This document shows, piece by piece, positions 6,114 through 13,123 of a DNA stretch of 14,326 nucleotides. The stretch comes from an uncultured Saprospiraceae bacterium (lineage in GTDB: Bacteria; Bacteroidota; Bacteroidia; Chitinophagales; Saprospiraceae): assembly GCA_938044055.1 (NCBI GenBank), contig CALIQO010000448.1:1-14326 (forward strand), read 5' to 3'. The stretch's first letter is position 1. Every line of letters starts with the position of its first letter. The position numbers and the translations under genes are program-made. Below the pieces are notes generated by a model. That model did no database searches. It saw nothing but the letters and a program-made list of their open reading frames with translations, and was not told the origin of the DNA.

Positions 6114-7517
6114 TTATCTCAGCTTGAGCAGGGCCACACTTTCTACATGATGGGTGTGCGGAAACATATCTACACCCTGGATAGATGTCGTTTCATACTT
6201 CTCTGAAAGCAATGCTAGATCTCTTGCCTGAGTAGAAGGATTGCAACTTACGTAGACGATGCGAGGAGGAGCGAGGTCAAGTAAGGTCTGTACCACTTCT
6301 CCATGCATCCCAGCTCTAGGAGGATCCGTAATTACTACATCGGCTTTTCCATGTCTCTGGGCAAATTCTGGAGAAAGAATATTTTTAACATCACCGGCAT
6401 AGAATGTAGCATTCTGAATGTTGTTAAGCTTCATGTTCTGGTGGGCATCTAGTATGGCTGCTTCTACTTCTTCTATTCCAGTGACGTGGGCACACTTATC
6501 AGCTATGTAGATCGCAATGGATCCGAGTCCAGTATACAGGTCATATACATTGTCACTGGGTTTCAACTCTGCCATCTCTGTTGCAACGTCGTAGAGTAAT
6601 TTAGCTTGGGTAGTATTAGTCTGGAAGAATGACTTAGGGCCTATCTGGAACTTGCGATCTCCCAGAGTTTCTATCAAGTAATGATCTCCGTGGTAGTGGT
6701 GTGCTTCCAGATCATATATGGAATCATTTTTTTTCTCGTTGATCATATAGTGCAACGATTTAATCCTAGGAAAATGACGGATCAGTTCATCGAGAAGAAG
6801 GGTGCGTTTTTCTACATCATCTCGTCCGAAGATAATGTTGACCATCCACTCTCCATTGAGGTTGTTTCGGAATATCATATTCCTCATCAAGCCATTGTGG
6901 TTTCTAATGTCATAGTATGAGAAATTATTTTCTCTGCAATAGTCTCGGATAAAATTTCGGAGTGTATTCGTAAATTCTTCTTGTAGCTGACAACTTTCGA
7001 TTTTCACTACTTTATCAAATGCTCCAGCCCTATGGAATCCGAGGGCTCCTTCGTTGATTATTTCATCATCGGATTTAATTTCTTCTTCTGTAAGCCACCG
7101 CTTATTAGAAAAACTGTATTCTAATTTATTGCGATACTGGTAGGTTAACTCACTTCCTAAAATGGGCTTGATAATCGATGTAGGAAGGTGGCCTATTCTA
7201 GTCATTGCATCTATTATGACCTGCTGCTTATGACGCAGTTGTGCATCATATGATAGATTCTGCCACTTGCATCCGCCGCATAAACCGAAGTGATCACAGG
7301 CAGGTTTTATTCTGTCTTCAGAATATTTCTTGAATGCCGTAACGATGCCCTGGCCATAAGATTTCTTTTTCCTTAGAATGAGAACATCCACAATATCTCC
7401 TGGGACCGCTCCTTCTACGAAACATACTGCTCCATCTGGTTGTCTTCCTACTGCTTTTCCTCGATCTGCTATACCCGTAATGGTTACATCTTGTACAGTC
7501 TTCTTTTTTCTTGCCAT
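6114..7517 (-). CDS. rlmD: 23S rRNA (uracil-C5)-methyltransferase, RlmD/RumA family
   Basis: 467 residues. It methylates C5 of a uridine in 23S rRNA (U1939 in E. coli for RlmD) using S-adenosylmethionine. An N-terminal TRAM RNA-binding domain spans about residues 6-65. The [4Fe-4S] cysteines are C74, C80, C83 and C176, the RumA pattern. The SAM site is VYDLYTGLGSIAIYIAD (about 324-340), then ITDPPRAGMH (396-405). VYVSCNPST carries the catalytic Cys425, and HHVES near the end supplies Glu459, the usual general base. All key residues are present. In Bacteroidota the family has several members and some modify other uridines, so target specificity is inferred. The start is ATG; the thioesterase gene lies upstream with a 56-base gap. 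Confidence 0.93.
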   Translation of the reverse strand: MARKKKTVQDVTITGIADRGKAVGRQPDGAVCFVEGAVPGDIVDVLILRKKKSYGQGIVTAFKKYSEDRIKPACDHFGLCGGCKWQNLSYDAQLRHKQQVIIDAMTRIGHLPTSIIKPILGSELTYQYRNKLEYSFSNKRWLTEEEIKSDDEIINEGALGFHRAGAFDKVVKIESCQLQEEFTNTLRNFIRDYCRENNFSYYDIRNHNGLMRNMIFRNNLNGEWMVNIIFGRDDVEKRTLLLDELIRHFPRIKSLHYMINEKKNDSIYDLEAHHYHGDHYLIETLGDRKFQIGPKSFFQTNTTQAKLLYDVATEMAELKPSDNVYDLYTGLGSIAIYIADKCAHVTGIEEVEAAILDAHQNMKLNNIQNATFYAGDVKNILSPEFAQRHGKADVVITDPPRAGMHGEVVQTLLDLAPPRIVYVSCNPSTQARDLALLSEKYETTSIQGVDMFPHTHHVESVALLKLR

Positions 7518-7521
7518 GGGG

Positions 7522-7529
7522 CAAAGGTA
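7522..7529 (-). promoter_or_regulatory. Candidate -7 promoter box abutting the rlmD start
   Basis: TACCTTTG on the minus strand fits TAnnTTTG and is only four bases from the rlmD ATG. If used, transcription would begin at or just inside the start codon, giving a leaderless mRNA. That makes it doubtful, and no -33 element is visible. rlmD may instead be read from the thioesterase transcript. Confidence 0.25.
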
Positions 7530-7573
7530 GAGTTCTTACTTGTATTTATAGCTATAGTTATTCTCACAATTAC

Positions 7574-8314
7574 TTACCATTGAGGTTTCCATGTAATCTG
7601 TGACCGTATGATTTCAGTGCCACTTTCTTTCTTGATAAGTGTATGATGACTTGTAAGCGGTGCGGAATATTTGGCGAAAGCCTGAATCTCTTCTCCTACA
7701 TAAGCATCCTTAAGGTATTGTATAGATATGGTAGCTGGGATATGACCCTCTAATCCTTCCGGTGTAGTTCCAAGTATAAATCGTAGGTAGTGATTATTGT
7801 TGACATGATTGTTCCAATCAAGATCGTAATTACGAATAGTAATGTGATTGGTCTGATCCATATCAGTAGGCACCTTGATTCTTCGCTGACAAGTCGGAAG
7901 TTTCTCCACAGAACCATCTACCACTAGGTGGAGGAATGCCTCTGGAATTTTTTCAACTTTATTATTAACCATATCTATATAAGTCCATGTAGATGCTGCG
8001 GTAGCGATGAGTTCTTCTTTTTCATTGTATATCTTATAATCTCTATAAGCATATATTCTATCGAATCCAGATGGATAAGTCTCAACCATTATGGTGTTAC
8101 CATGTGTCGGGTAATCATAAATCTGGATATGCTTAGCAATAAGTATCCAAGCATGATTTCCTAGATCCCAGGTAGCTACACCATATTTTATAGTCTGTTG
8201 CATGCCCACTTCCTGCATTAGTTGAGTAATGGCATAGGGTGCCATCTTCCGATTCTGATCAAGCTCGGATATTCTTACGGCATATTTTCTTCTGTGAATC
8301 TTCATAGATTCCAT
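7574..8314 (-). CDS. Acyl-ACP thioesterase, FatA/FatB-type double hotdog
   Basis: 246 residues from the chosen start. It hydrolyses the thioester of fatty acyl-acyl carrier protein, releasing free fatty acid in the cytoplasm. Two hotdog halves are visible: residues about 10-120, including a long helix (MAPYAITQLMQEVGMQQ) and the FDRIYAYRDYKIYN strand pair, and residues about 160-240. The second half carries DLDWNNHVNNNHY, equal to the plant FatA/FatB DxNxHVNN catalytic signature, giving Asp166, Asn168 and His170. In-frame starts are TTG at 8341, ATG at 8314 and ATG at 8305. I chose 8314 because no family-like sequence precedes it; 8305 (MKIHRRKYAVR) is equally possible. It is divergent from rplM across about 215 bases and starts the minus-strand run ending in truA. 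Bacterial members often act in phospholipid turnover or lipid release. Confidence 0.88.
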   Translation of the reverse strand: MESMKIHRRKYAVRISELDQNRKMAPYAITQLMQEVGMQQTIKYGVATWDLGNHAWILIAKHIQIYDYPTHGNTIMVETYPSGFDRIYAYRDYKIYNEKEELIATAASTWTYIDMVNNKVEKIPEAFLHLVVDGSVEKLPTCQRRIKVPTDMDQTNHITIRNYDLDWNNHVNNNHYLRFILGTTPEGLEGHIPATISIQYLKDAYVGEEIQAFAKYSAPLTSHHTLIKKESGTEIIRSQITWKPQW

Positions 8315-8448
8315 AAAATGATTCTGTAAGTAAACGCTCAAGGTAGTTAATAATCCTGTTTAGAAGCGAGGTTATAAAAAAGTGAAGCGAAAATATTACT
8401 GTTTATCAGATAGTTATGAAATAAAATTCGAAAAAAACCTATAAAAAA

Positions 8449-8481
8449 GTTGGTTTTAAAGATAAAAGAAACTTACATTTG
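8449..8481 (+). promoter_or_regulatory. Promoter of the rplM-rpsI-rpsB-tsf operon
   Basis: TACATTTG at 8474-8481 matches the Bacteroidota -7 box TAnnTTTG. GTTG at 8449-8452 is a -33-like element 21 bases upstream, and the intervening DNA is AT-rich. Transcription should start near 8487, leaving a leader of about 40 bases to the GTG at 8530. The leader contains CGCT-TAAG-AGCG (8486-8497), a short stem that could matter if L13 regulates its own synthesis, as L13 does in some other bacteria. Self-regulation here is speculation. Confidence 0.65.
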
Positions 8482-8529
8482 CAGCCGCTTAAGAGCGCAC
8501 ATAATATTGATAAGAAAAAATATATCAAC

Positions 8530-8973
8530 GTGAATACATTAAGTTATAAAACTAAATCTGCAAGAAAGGAGGATGTTGTCAGAAAATGGCACATCATCGA
8601 TGCAGATGGTCTAATCGTAGGAAGGATTGCTACTAAGATTGCCGATGCACTACGTGGAAAGGACAAGCCTAGCTTTACACCACATGTAGATACTGGAGAT
8701 TACGTAATTGTAATCAATGCAGAGAAAGTTCAATTTACTGGAAATAAGATGAAGCAGAAAGTCTATCAGAGATATTCTGGCTACCCTGGAGGACAGAAAG
8801 AAAGAACGGCAGAAGAAATGCTGGCTAAGAAGCCTATCGCGATTTTAGAAAAAGCGGTAAAAGGCATGCTTCCTAAGAACAAGTTAGGTAGAGCTGTATT
8901 TAAAAAATTATACGTGTATGAGGGAACAGAACATCCACATCAAGCACAGAAACCTGAACCCTTTAAATTTTAA
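8530..8973 (+). CDS. rplM: 50S ribosomal protein L13 (uL13)
   Basis: 147 residues from a GTG start, the usual length for Bacteroidota L13, an early-assembly protein that binds 23S rRNA. Family features are [24 protein letters not shown] near the N-terminus, [20 protein letters not shown], the conserved [20 protein letters not shown], and [14 protein letters not shown] near the end. The frame is open to a TTG at 8479, which would add 17 residues, but that TTG overlaps the -7 promoter box and so should not be transcribed. GTG followed by [10 protein letters not shown] matches the normal N-terminus of Bacteroidota L13 (typically M-D-T-L-S-Y-K-T). It is the first gene of the operon, 5 bases before rpsI. 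Confidence 0.95.
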   Translation: MNTLSYKTKSARKEDVVRKWHIIDADGLIVGRIATKIADALRGKDKPSFTPHVDTGDYVIVINAEKVQFTGNKMKQKVYQRYSGYPGGQKERTAEEMLAKKPIAILEKAVKGMLPKNKLGRAVFKKLYVYEGTEHPHQAQKPEPFKF

Positions 8974-8978
8974 CAAGC

Positions 8979-9365
8979 ATGGAAATGATCAATACTGTAG
9001 GTAGAAGAAAAGCGTCAGTCGCTAGAGTATACCTAATGAAAGGAAAAGGGGATATCACGATCAACGGAAGAAAATTCGAAGATTACTTCCCGATGGCTAA
9101 TATCCAGCAGAATGTAATAGATCCTCTTGTGATTCTAGATCTTAAGTCAGAGTATGATTTAAAAGTTCTTGTTACTGGAGGTGGTTTTAAAGGACAGGCT
9201 GAAGCCATAAGATTAGGAATATCTAGAGCGCTTGTAAAATTAAACGAAGATTATAAGAGCCCACTGAAGGAAAAGAAGTACATGACGAGGGATGCAAGAG
9301 TGGTAGAGCGTAAGAAGTACGGAAAGCCTAAAGCAAGAAAGAGCTTCCAGTTCTCTAAACGTTAA
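8979..9365 (+). CDS. rpsI: 30S ribosomal protein S9 (uS9)
   Basis: 128 residues, full length. S9 sits in the head of the small subunit, and its C-terminal tail reaches the P-site tRNA. Diagnostic are the N-terminal TVGRRKASVARVYL, ITINGR, the glycine-rich VTGGGFKGQAEAIRLGISRAL, and the basic tail TRDARVVERKKYGKPKARKSFQFSKR-type ending in Ser-Lys-Arg. The first ATG is used; a second Met two codons later is less likely because related proteins begin MExINTxGRRK. The rplM-rpsI pair is nearly universal in bacteria, and the 5-base gap indicates coupled translation. Confidence 0.97.
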   Translation: MEMINTVGRRKASVARVYLMKGKGDITINGRKFEDYFPMANIQQNVIDPLVILDLKSEYDLKVLVTGGGFKGQAEAIRLGISRALVKLNEDYKSPLKEKKYMTRDARVVERKKYGKPKARKSFQFSKR

Positions 9366-9402
9366 TCTATTTTTCCTTCTACTTTTTAAAAACAATAAAG
9401 AA

Positions 9403-10119
9403 ATGAGTACACCTACATATAAAGAACTTCTTGACGCTGGCGTTCATTATGGCCACATGAAAAGAAAGTGGAATCCTAAGATGCTTCCTTACATATTTAT
9501 GGAAAGAAAGGGGATTCATATTATAGATTTAAACAGAACTTCTGAGTGCTTGACAGATGCTGCCTCTGCTATGAAGCAGATAGCTAAGTCAGGTAGAAAA
9601 ATTCTTTTCGTTGCGACTAAGAAGCAAGCGAGAGAAATTGTTTCTGCTGCGGCAAGAAGTGTCAACATGCCATTCGTAACCGAAAGATGGTTAGGAGGAA
9701 TGATGACTAACTTTTCTACGATCAGAAGATCGGTAAAGAAAATGAACAACATCGATCAGATGCTTGCAGATAACTCTCTATCTAGTATTACTAAAAAAGA
9801 GAGACTGACGCTTCAGAGAGAGAGAAACAAGCTAGAGAAAGTTCTAGGAGGTATCGCTAACCTTAACAGGTTGCCATCCGCAATCTTTATGGTAGATATC
9901 CACCATGAGCACATCGCACTAGCGGAATCTAAGAAGTTAGGTTTAAAAACATTCGCTATGGTAGATACCAATAGTGATCCTAATCTTGTAGATTTTCCTA
10001 TTCCTGCTAATGATGATGCCTCTAAGTCTATAGAAGTTATCACTAAGGCAGTTACTGCAGCTATTAAGGAAGGGCTCGAAGAAAGAGCTAAATCTAAGGA
10101 AGAGACTGCTAAAGCTTAA
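9403..10119 (+). CDS. rpsB: 30S ribosomal protein S2 (uS2)
   Basis: 238 residues, normal for the family. S2 joins the small subunit late and helps hold S1. Motifs are LLDAGVHYGHMKRKWNPKMLPYIF at the N-terminus, IHIIDLNRT, ILFVATKKQAR, the RWLGGMMTNF signature, and LPSAIFMVDIHHEHIA followed by AMVDTNSDPNLVDFPIPANDDASKSI near the C-terminus. The ATG is preceded by an A-rich stretch without a Shine-Dalgarno sequence. The 37-base spacer from rpsI shows neither a promoter box nor a terminator, so rpsB is probably transcribed from the rplM promoter. The order rplM-rpsI-rpsB-tsf joins two operons that are separate in E. coli and is common in Bacteroidota. Confidence 0.97.
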   Translation: MSTPTYKELLDAGVHYGHMKRKWNPKMLPYIFMERKGIHIIDLNRTSECLTDAASAMKQIAKSGRKILFVATKKQAREIVSAAARSVNMPFVTERWLGGMMTNFSTIRRSVKKMNNIDQMLADNSLSSITKKERLTLQRERNKLEKVLGGIANLNRLPSAIFMVDIHHEHIALAESKKLGLKTFAMVDTNSDPNLVDFPIPANDDASKSIEVITKAVTAAIKEGLEERAKSKEETAKA

Positions 10120-10149
10120 TTAAATTAAACAACAAGAAATTAAATTAAA
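10118..10149 (+). repeat. Duplicated AATTAAATTAAA in the rpsB-tsf spacer
   Basis: AATTAAATTAAA is present at 10118-10129, overlapping the rpsB stop codon, and again at 10138-10149, six bases before the tsf ATG. It may be a simple slippage product or act as an A/U-rich, unstructured ribosome landing site in place of a Shine-Dalgarno sequence. Confidence 0.45.
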
Positions 10150-10154
10150 AATAA

Positions 10155-10991
10155 ATGAGTGACGTAAAAATCTCTGCTAAAGATGTAAAAGCACTAAGAG
10201 ATCAGACGGGTGCTGGAATGATGGATTGTAAAAAAGCACTTGCAGAAGCAAGTGGTGACATCACTAAGGCCATTGAAATTCTTAGAAAGAAAGGACAGAA
10301 GTTGTCCGCTAAAAGAGCAGATAGAGACGCTAAAGAAGGTGTCGTAATCGCTAAAGTTTCTTCTGACAATTCTAAAGGAGTTGTTATAAGATTAAGTTGT
10401 GAAACCGATTTCGTTGCGAAGAACGATGATTTCGTAAATCTTACTCATAAGATTGCAGACTTAGCGCTTGAATCATTTCCAGGAAGCAAGGAAGAATTGC
10501 TTACAAGTGATTTCGGAGGAATATCTCTAGGAGATAAGATTACAGAGCAGATAGGTGTAATAGGAGAGAAGATAGAACTAGCCGATTACCAGACGCTAGA
10601 AGCTCCTATGGTACTTTCTTATATCCATATGGGTAATAGAGCAGGTGTAATCGTAGGATTGAATAAATCTTCTGATTCTTATGAAAGTGCTGGAAAAGAT
10701 GTTGCCATGCAAGTTGCTGCAATGAAACCAGTAGCTGTAGATAAAGATGGTGTTTCTCAAGAAGTTGTAGATAAGGAAATAGAAATAGGGATGGAGATCG
10801 CTAAGAAAGAAGGAAAGCCAGAAGCTATGCTAGAAAGAATAGCAACTGGTAAGCTGAATAAATTCTTTAAGGAGAATACCTTATTGAATCAAGCATTTGT
10901 GAAGGATGGAAAAAAGACGGTAGGACAGTATCTCGATGGAGTAGATACAGGATTATCCGTTACCGACTTCAAGCATGTCAGACTTGGCTAA
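10155..10991 (+). CDS. tsf: Translation elongation factor Ts (EF-Ts)
   Basis: 278 residues. EF-Ts exchanges GDP for GTP on EF-Tu. The N-terminal UBA-like domain (residues about 5-45) has VKALRDQTGAGMMDCKKAL. The EF-Tu-contacting TDFVAKN motif follows SCE at about residue 80, and the IHMGNRAGVIVGL, AMQVAAMKP and LLNQAFVKD segments are all in place. The 35-base gap from rpsB is almost pure A and T and carries the same 12-base sequence twice (see the repeat entry). The gene ends 12 bases before a strong terminator that closes the operon. Confidence 0.97.
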   Translation: MSDVKISAKDVKALRDQTGAGMMDCKKALAEASGDITKAIEILRKKGQKLSAKRADRDAKEGVVIAKVSSDNSKGVVIRLSCETDFVAKNDDFVNLTHKIADLALESFPGSKEELLTSDFGGISLGDKITEQIGVIGEKIELADYQTLEAPMVLSYIHMGNRAGVIVGLNKSSDSYESAGKDVAMQVAAMKPVAVDKDGVSQEVVDKEIEIGMEIAKKEGKPEAMLERIATGKLNKFFKENTLLNQAFVKDGKKTVGQYLDGVDTGLSVTDFKHVRLG

Positions 10992-11003
10992 AAATTATTT
11001 TTT

Positions 11004-11036
11004 AAAGGTGATTGATTTTCAATCACCTTTTTTTTT
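11004..11036 (+). terminator. Rho-independent terminator of the rplM-tsf operon
   Basis: AAAGGTGATTGA and TCAATCACCTTT form a perfect 12-base stem with a TTT loop, followed at once by six more T. It lies just after the tsf stop and separates tsf from pyrH. Confidence 0.93.
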
Positions 11037-11101
11037 GCCCTTGAAGATCGTGTACTTTTTTATTTTTTGAAATGATTTTAAAACATATTATTTCCGCATG
11101 T

Positions 11102-11109
11102 TATATTTG
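11102..11109 (+). promoter_or_regulatory. Candidate -7 promoter box for pyrH
   Basis: TATATTTG fits TAnnTTTG and lies 38 bases before the pyrH ATG, downstream of the tsf terminator where a new promoter is required. The expected -33 region (about 11078-11082) is only T- and A-rich, with no clear TTTG. Confidence 0.55.
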
Positions 11110-11147
11110 ATGCTGAGTAATGATAACGAATTATAGAAAAGAGAATT

Positions 11148-11864
11148 ATGGAATTGAAGTATAAGCGCGTATTACTTAAGTTAAGTGGTGAGTCCCTGAT
11201 GGGCGGAAAGGAATTCGGAATTGCTCCTGAAATGCTGACTCACTATGCTTCTCAGATCAAGCAGTTATCATCGATGGGTGTGGAGATAGCCGTTGTGATA
11301 GGAGGAGGAAACATATTCAGAGGTTTACAGGCTTCTCAGTCTGGAATAGAAAGAGTTCAAGGAGATTATATGGGTATGCTAGCGACGTGCATCAACGGTA
11401 TGGCCCTTCAGAGTGCACTAGAAACGCATGGTGTATATACGAGACTTATCTCTGCCATAGAGATGAGGCAGATTGCTGAACCTTATATTAGAAGAAGAGC
11501 CATAAGGCACTTAGAGAAAGGAAGGGTAGTTATATTCTCTGCAGGTACAGGAAGCCCATATTTCACGACCGATTCTGCGGCCGCCTTACGAGCCAATGAG
11601 ATAAACGCTGATGCCATATTGAAAGGTACACGAGTAGATGGCATATATACTGCAGATCCAGAAAAAGACCCGACTGCTGAAAGGTATGAAACCATATCTT
11701 TTTCCGAAGTAATATCTATGGGGCTTAATGTAATGGATATGACGGCATTCACGATGTGTCAGGAAAACAACTTACCTATTGTTGTATTCGATATCAACAA
11801 AAAAGGAAATCTTACTGGTCTGGTAAGGGGAGAAAATATAGGGACACTTGTAAGCGATAAATAA
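11148..11864 (+). CDS. pyrH: Uridylate kinase (UMP kinase)
   Basis: 238 residues. It phosphorylates UMP to UDP in the cytoplasm and belongs to the amino acid kinase fold, unlike the eukaryotic enzyme; in bacteria it is a hexamer controlled by GTP and UTP. Motifs are [13 protein letters not shown] (phosphate-binding Lys and Gly), [27 protein letters not shown], the ATP-site [32 protein letters not shown] and [11 protein letters not shown]. The start is ATG with an A-rich upstream region. In many bacteria the order is rpsB-tsf-pyrH-frr. Here a terminator and a fresh promoter box precede pyrH, and no frr follows: convergent recX ends 5 bases later. Confidence 0.97.
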   Translation: MELKYKRVLLKLSGESLMGGKEFGIAPEMLTHYASQIKQLSSMGVEIAVVIGGGNIFRGLQASQSGIERVQGDYMGMLATCINGMALQSALETHGVYTRLISAIEMRQIAEPYIRRRAIRHLEKGRVVIFSAGTGSPYFTTDSAAALRANEINADAILKGTRVDGIYTADPEKDPTAERYETISFSEVISMGLNVMDMTAFTMCQENNLPIVVFDINKKGNLTGLVRGENIGTLVSDK

Positions 11865-11869
11865 AAGCT

Positions 11870-12328
11870 TTATTTTACTTCAACCTGATTGTATACCTCT
11901 TGTATTTCATGGTAGAGATATCCCTTGCGTAGGCAGAAATCGAATAAGTCTTTTTTACGCTTGAATTCGTTTTCAATATTTTTTAGTGTAAGTCTACGCT
12001 GGACTATATGAGATAAGTTATCTATATAGATTTCTCTGTCTAAACTTTTAAGCGCTTTATTAATGCAGTAGACGCTAACCTGCTTGGCATTTAGTCCATG
12101 ACGGATTTTATTGTATCCCCACTTTTTAATTTTGCATTTGCCTTGAGCATAACTTAAAGCATACCTTTCTTCATCTAGGAACCCCTCAGATATAAGATCC
12201 GACATAATAGATTCCAGTTTATCACCATAGACCTTAATGGAGATCAACTTGTATCTCACTTCACTGTGGCACCTGTCTTGATAGACGCAATATCGCTGTA
12301 AGTGTAGGAGGGCTTCGTCGTAATCCAT
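11870..12328 (-). CDS. recX: RecX family regulatory protein
   Basis: 152 residues, close to the usual RecX size. RecX binds RecA filaments and limits recombinase activity. The protein is basic and helical, made of three-helix repeats. The family hallmark GFLDEERYALSYAQGKCKIKKWG-type block lies around residues 49-71, followed by KIRHGLNAKQVSVYCINKAL, which matches the conserved K-I-x-x-x-L-x-x-K-x-V pattern. The N-terminal helix pair (EALLHLQRYCVYQDRCHSEVRYKL) is also typical. The start is ATG. recA is not nearby. It lies 72 bases downstream of the HAD gene and may share its transcript, though a 10-base T run (minus strand) lies between. Its stop is 5 bases from the convergent pyrH stop, with no terminator between. 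Confidence 0.88.
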   Translation of the reverse strand: MDYDEALLHLQRYCVYQDRCHSEVRYKLISIKVYGDKLESIMSDLISEGFLDEERYALSYAQGKCKIKKWGYNKIRHGLNAKQVSVYCINKALKSLDREIYIDNLSHIVQRRLTLKNIENEFKRKKDLFDFCLRKGYLYHEIQEVYNQVEVK

Positions 12329-12400
12329 CTATAAATTAATTAAGAAGGCAAGGTACTGAGGAAGTTGAATAATGTCAAAAAAAAAATCAGAGGGTCTTAT

Positions 12401-13045
12401 CTAAGAATTTATCTGAAGATAGGAATGGATATGATCTATAATAGACACGTCATGAGGATGACATACAACAGAGATTCCCAACGCTTGAGCTGAGATAATA
12501 TTTTCTTCTGTGTCATCAATGAATATAGTTTCAGAAGATTGTAAATCATGCTGATTAATAACGAATGAGTAGGCTTCCTTTTCTGGCTTTACTAAATGAA
12601 TTTTATGAGAATAATATGTCTGGATAAAGTGAGATTCGAAATGTGACAAGCCTCCATAAGGGGTTAATGATTTTTCATAAAATTTAAAATGAATCTCATT
12701 AATATTACTGAGAAGGTATAAGTTATACTTCTTCTTTAAGGTGGCAAGCATCTCGAAAACTTCAGGGTTCCATCCAAGCATCATGGCATTCCAGGCACGA
12801 ATGATGTCTTGACCTTGTGGCGTCTTTCCACTTGCTAATCGCTGAAACTTCCAGATGAATCTTTCAGTAGTAATATAGCCCTTGTTGTAACCTGCAATGT
12901 GATTAAGGATGTCTTTTTTTAAAACAGAATCGGCATTGATATCAATAGCAAGAAGCTTGTTAATAGCAATTAAGGATTGCTTGTAATCTAGATTGAACAA
13001 GACACCACCTAAATCAAAAATTATATTTTTAATATCCTGTCTCAT
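12401..13045 (-). CDS. HAD-superfamily hydrolase, YihX-like phosphatase
   Basis: 214 residues. HAD motifs appear in order: I, IIFDLGGVL with nucleophile Asp11; II, YLLSN with Ser113; III, Lys153 in LVKPE; IV, IFIDDTEEN with Asp177 and Asp178. A helical cap (about residues 20-85) makes this subfamily I. The second motif-I acid is Gly13, so the sequence is DLG rather than DxD. The same change occurs in E. coli YihX (sugar-phosphate phosphatase) and related proteins, so the enzyme is probably active, but its substrate is unknown. I chose the ATG at 13045; the frame is open to a TTG at 13054 that adds only three residues. The terminator of the upstream secreted-protein gene ends 17 bases before this start. 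Confidence 0.87.
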   Translation of the reverse strand: MRQDIKNIIFDLGGVLFNLDYKQSLIAINKLLAIDINADSVLKKDILNHIAGYNKGYITTERFIWKFQRLASGKTPQGQDIIRAWNAMMLGWNPEVFEMLATLKKKYNLYLLSNINEIHFKFYEKSLTPYGGLSHFESHFIQTYYSHKIHLVKPEKEAYSFVINQHDLQSSETIFIDDTEENIISAQALGISVVCHPHDVSIIDHIHSYLQINS

Positions 13046-13062
13046 ATCATACAATCATAGTT

Positions 13063-13101
13063 AAAAAAATACCGGAATATCTCAAGAGATATCCCGGTAT
13101 T
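13063..13101 (-). terminator. Rho-independent terminator of the type A secreted-protein gene
   Basis: Read on the minus strand, AATACCGGGATATCTC pairs with GAGATATTCCGGTATT (one G-T pair), closing with a small CTTG loop, followed by a run of T (13063-13069). It begins 22 bases after the stop of the gene at 13124. The plus strand has no T-tract, so it is directional. Confidence 0.92.
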
Positions 13102-13123
13102 ATTCTAAACAGTAACTCTTATA

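Noticed and set aside
7318..7524. A 68-codon minus-strand frame overlapping the rlmD start
   Set aside because: It is a frame-shifted reading of the basic rlmD N-terminus; the TRAM and iron-sulfur motifs are in the rlmD frame.
8479..8529. A 17-residue N-terminal extension of L13 starting from TTG
   Set aside because: The TTG is part of the -7 promoter box and the preceding sequence does not match L13 proteins; GTG at 8530 fits both promoter and family.
8564..8574. AAAGGAGG followed by ATG inside rplM as an internal start
   Set aside because: The ATG is out of the rplM frame and opens no meaningful protein; the purine run encodes Arg-Lys-Glu-Asp of L13.
12377..12386. A 10-base T run (minus strand) after the HAD gene as a terminator
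   Set aside because: No convincing stem precedes it; only 4-5 base pairings separated by long loops were found. It may cause slippage or weak pausing only.
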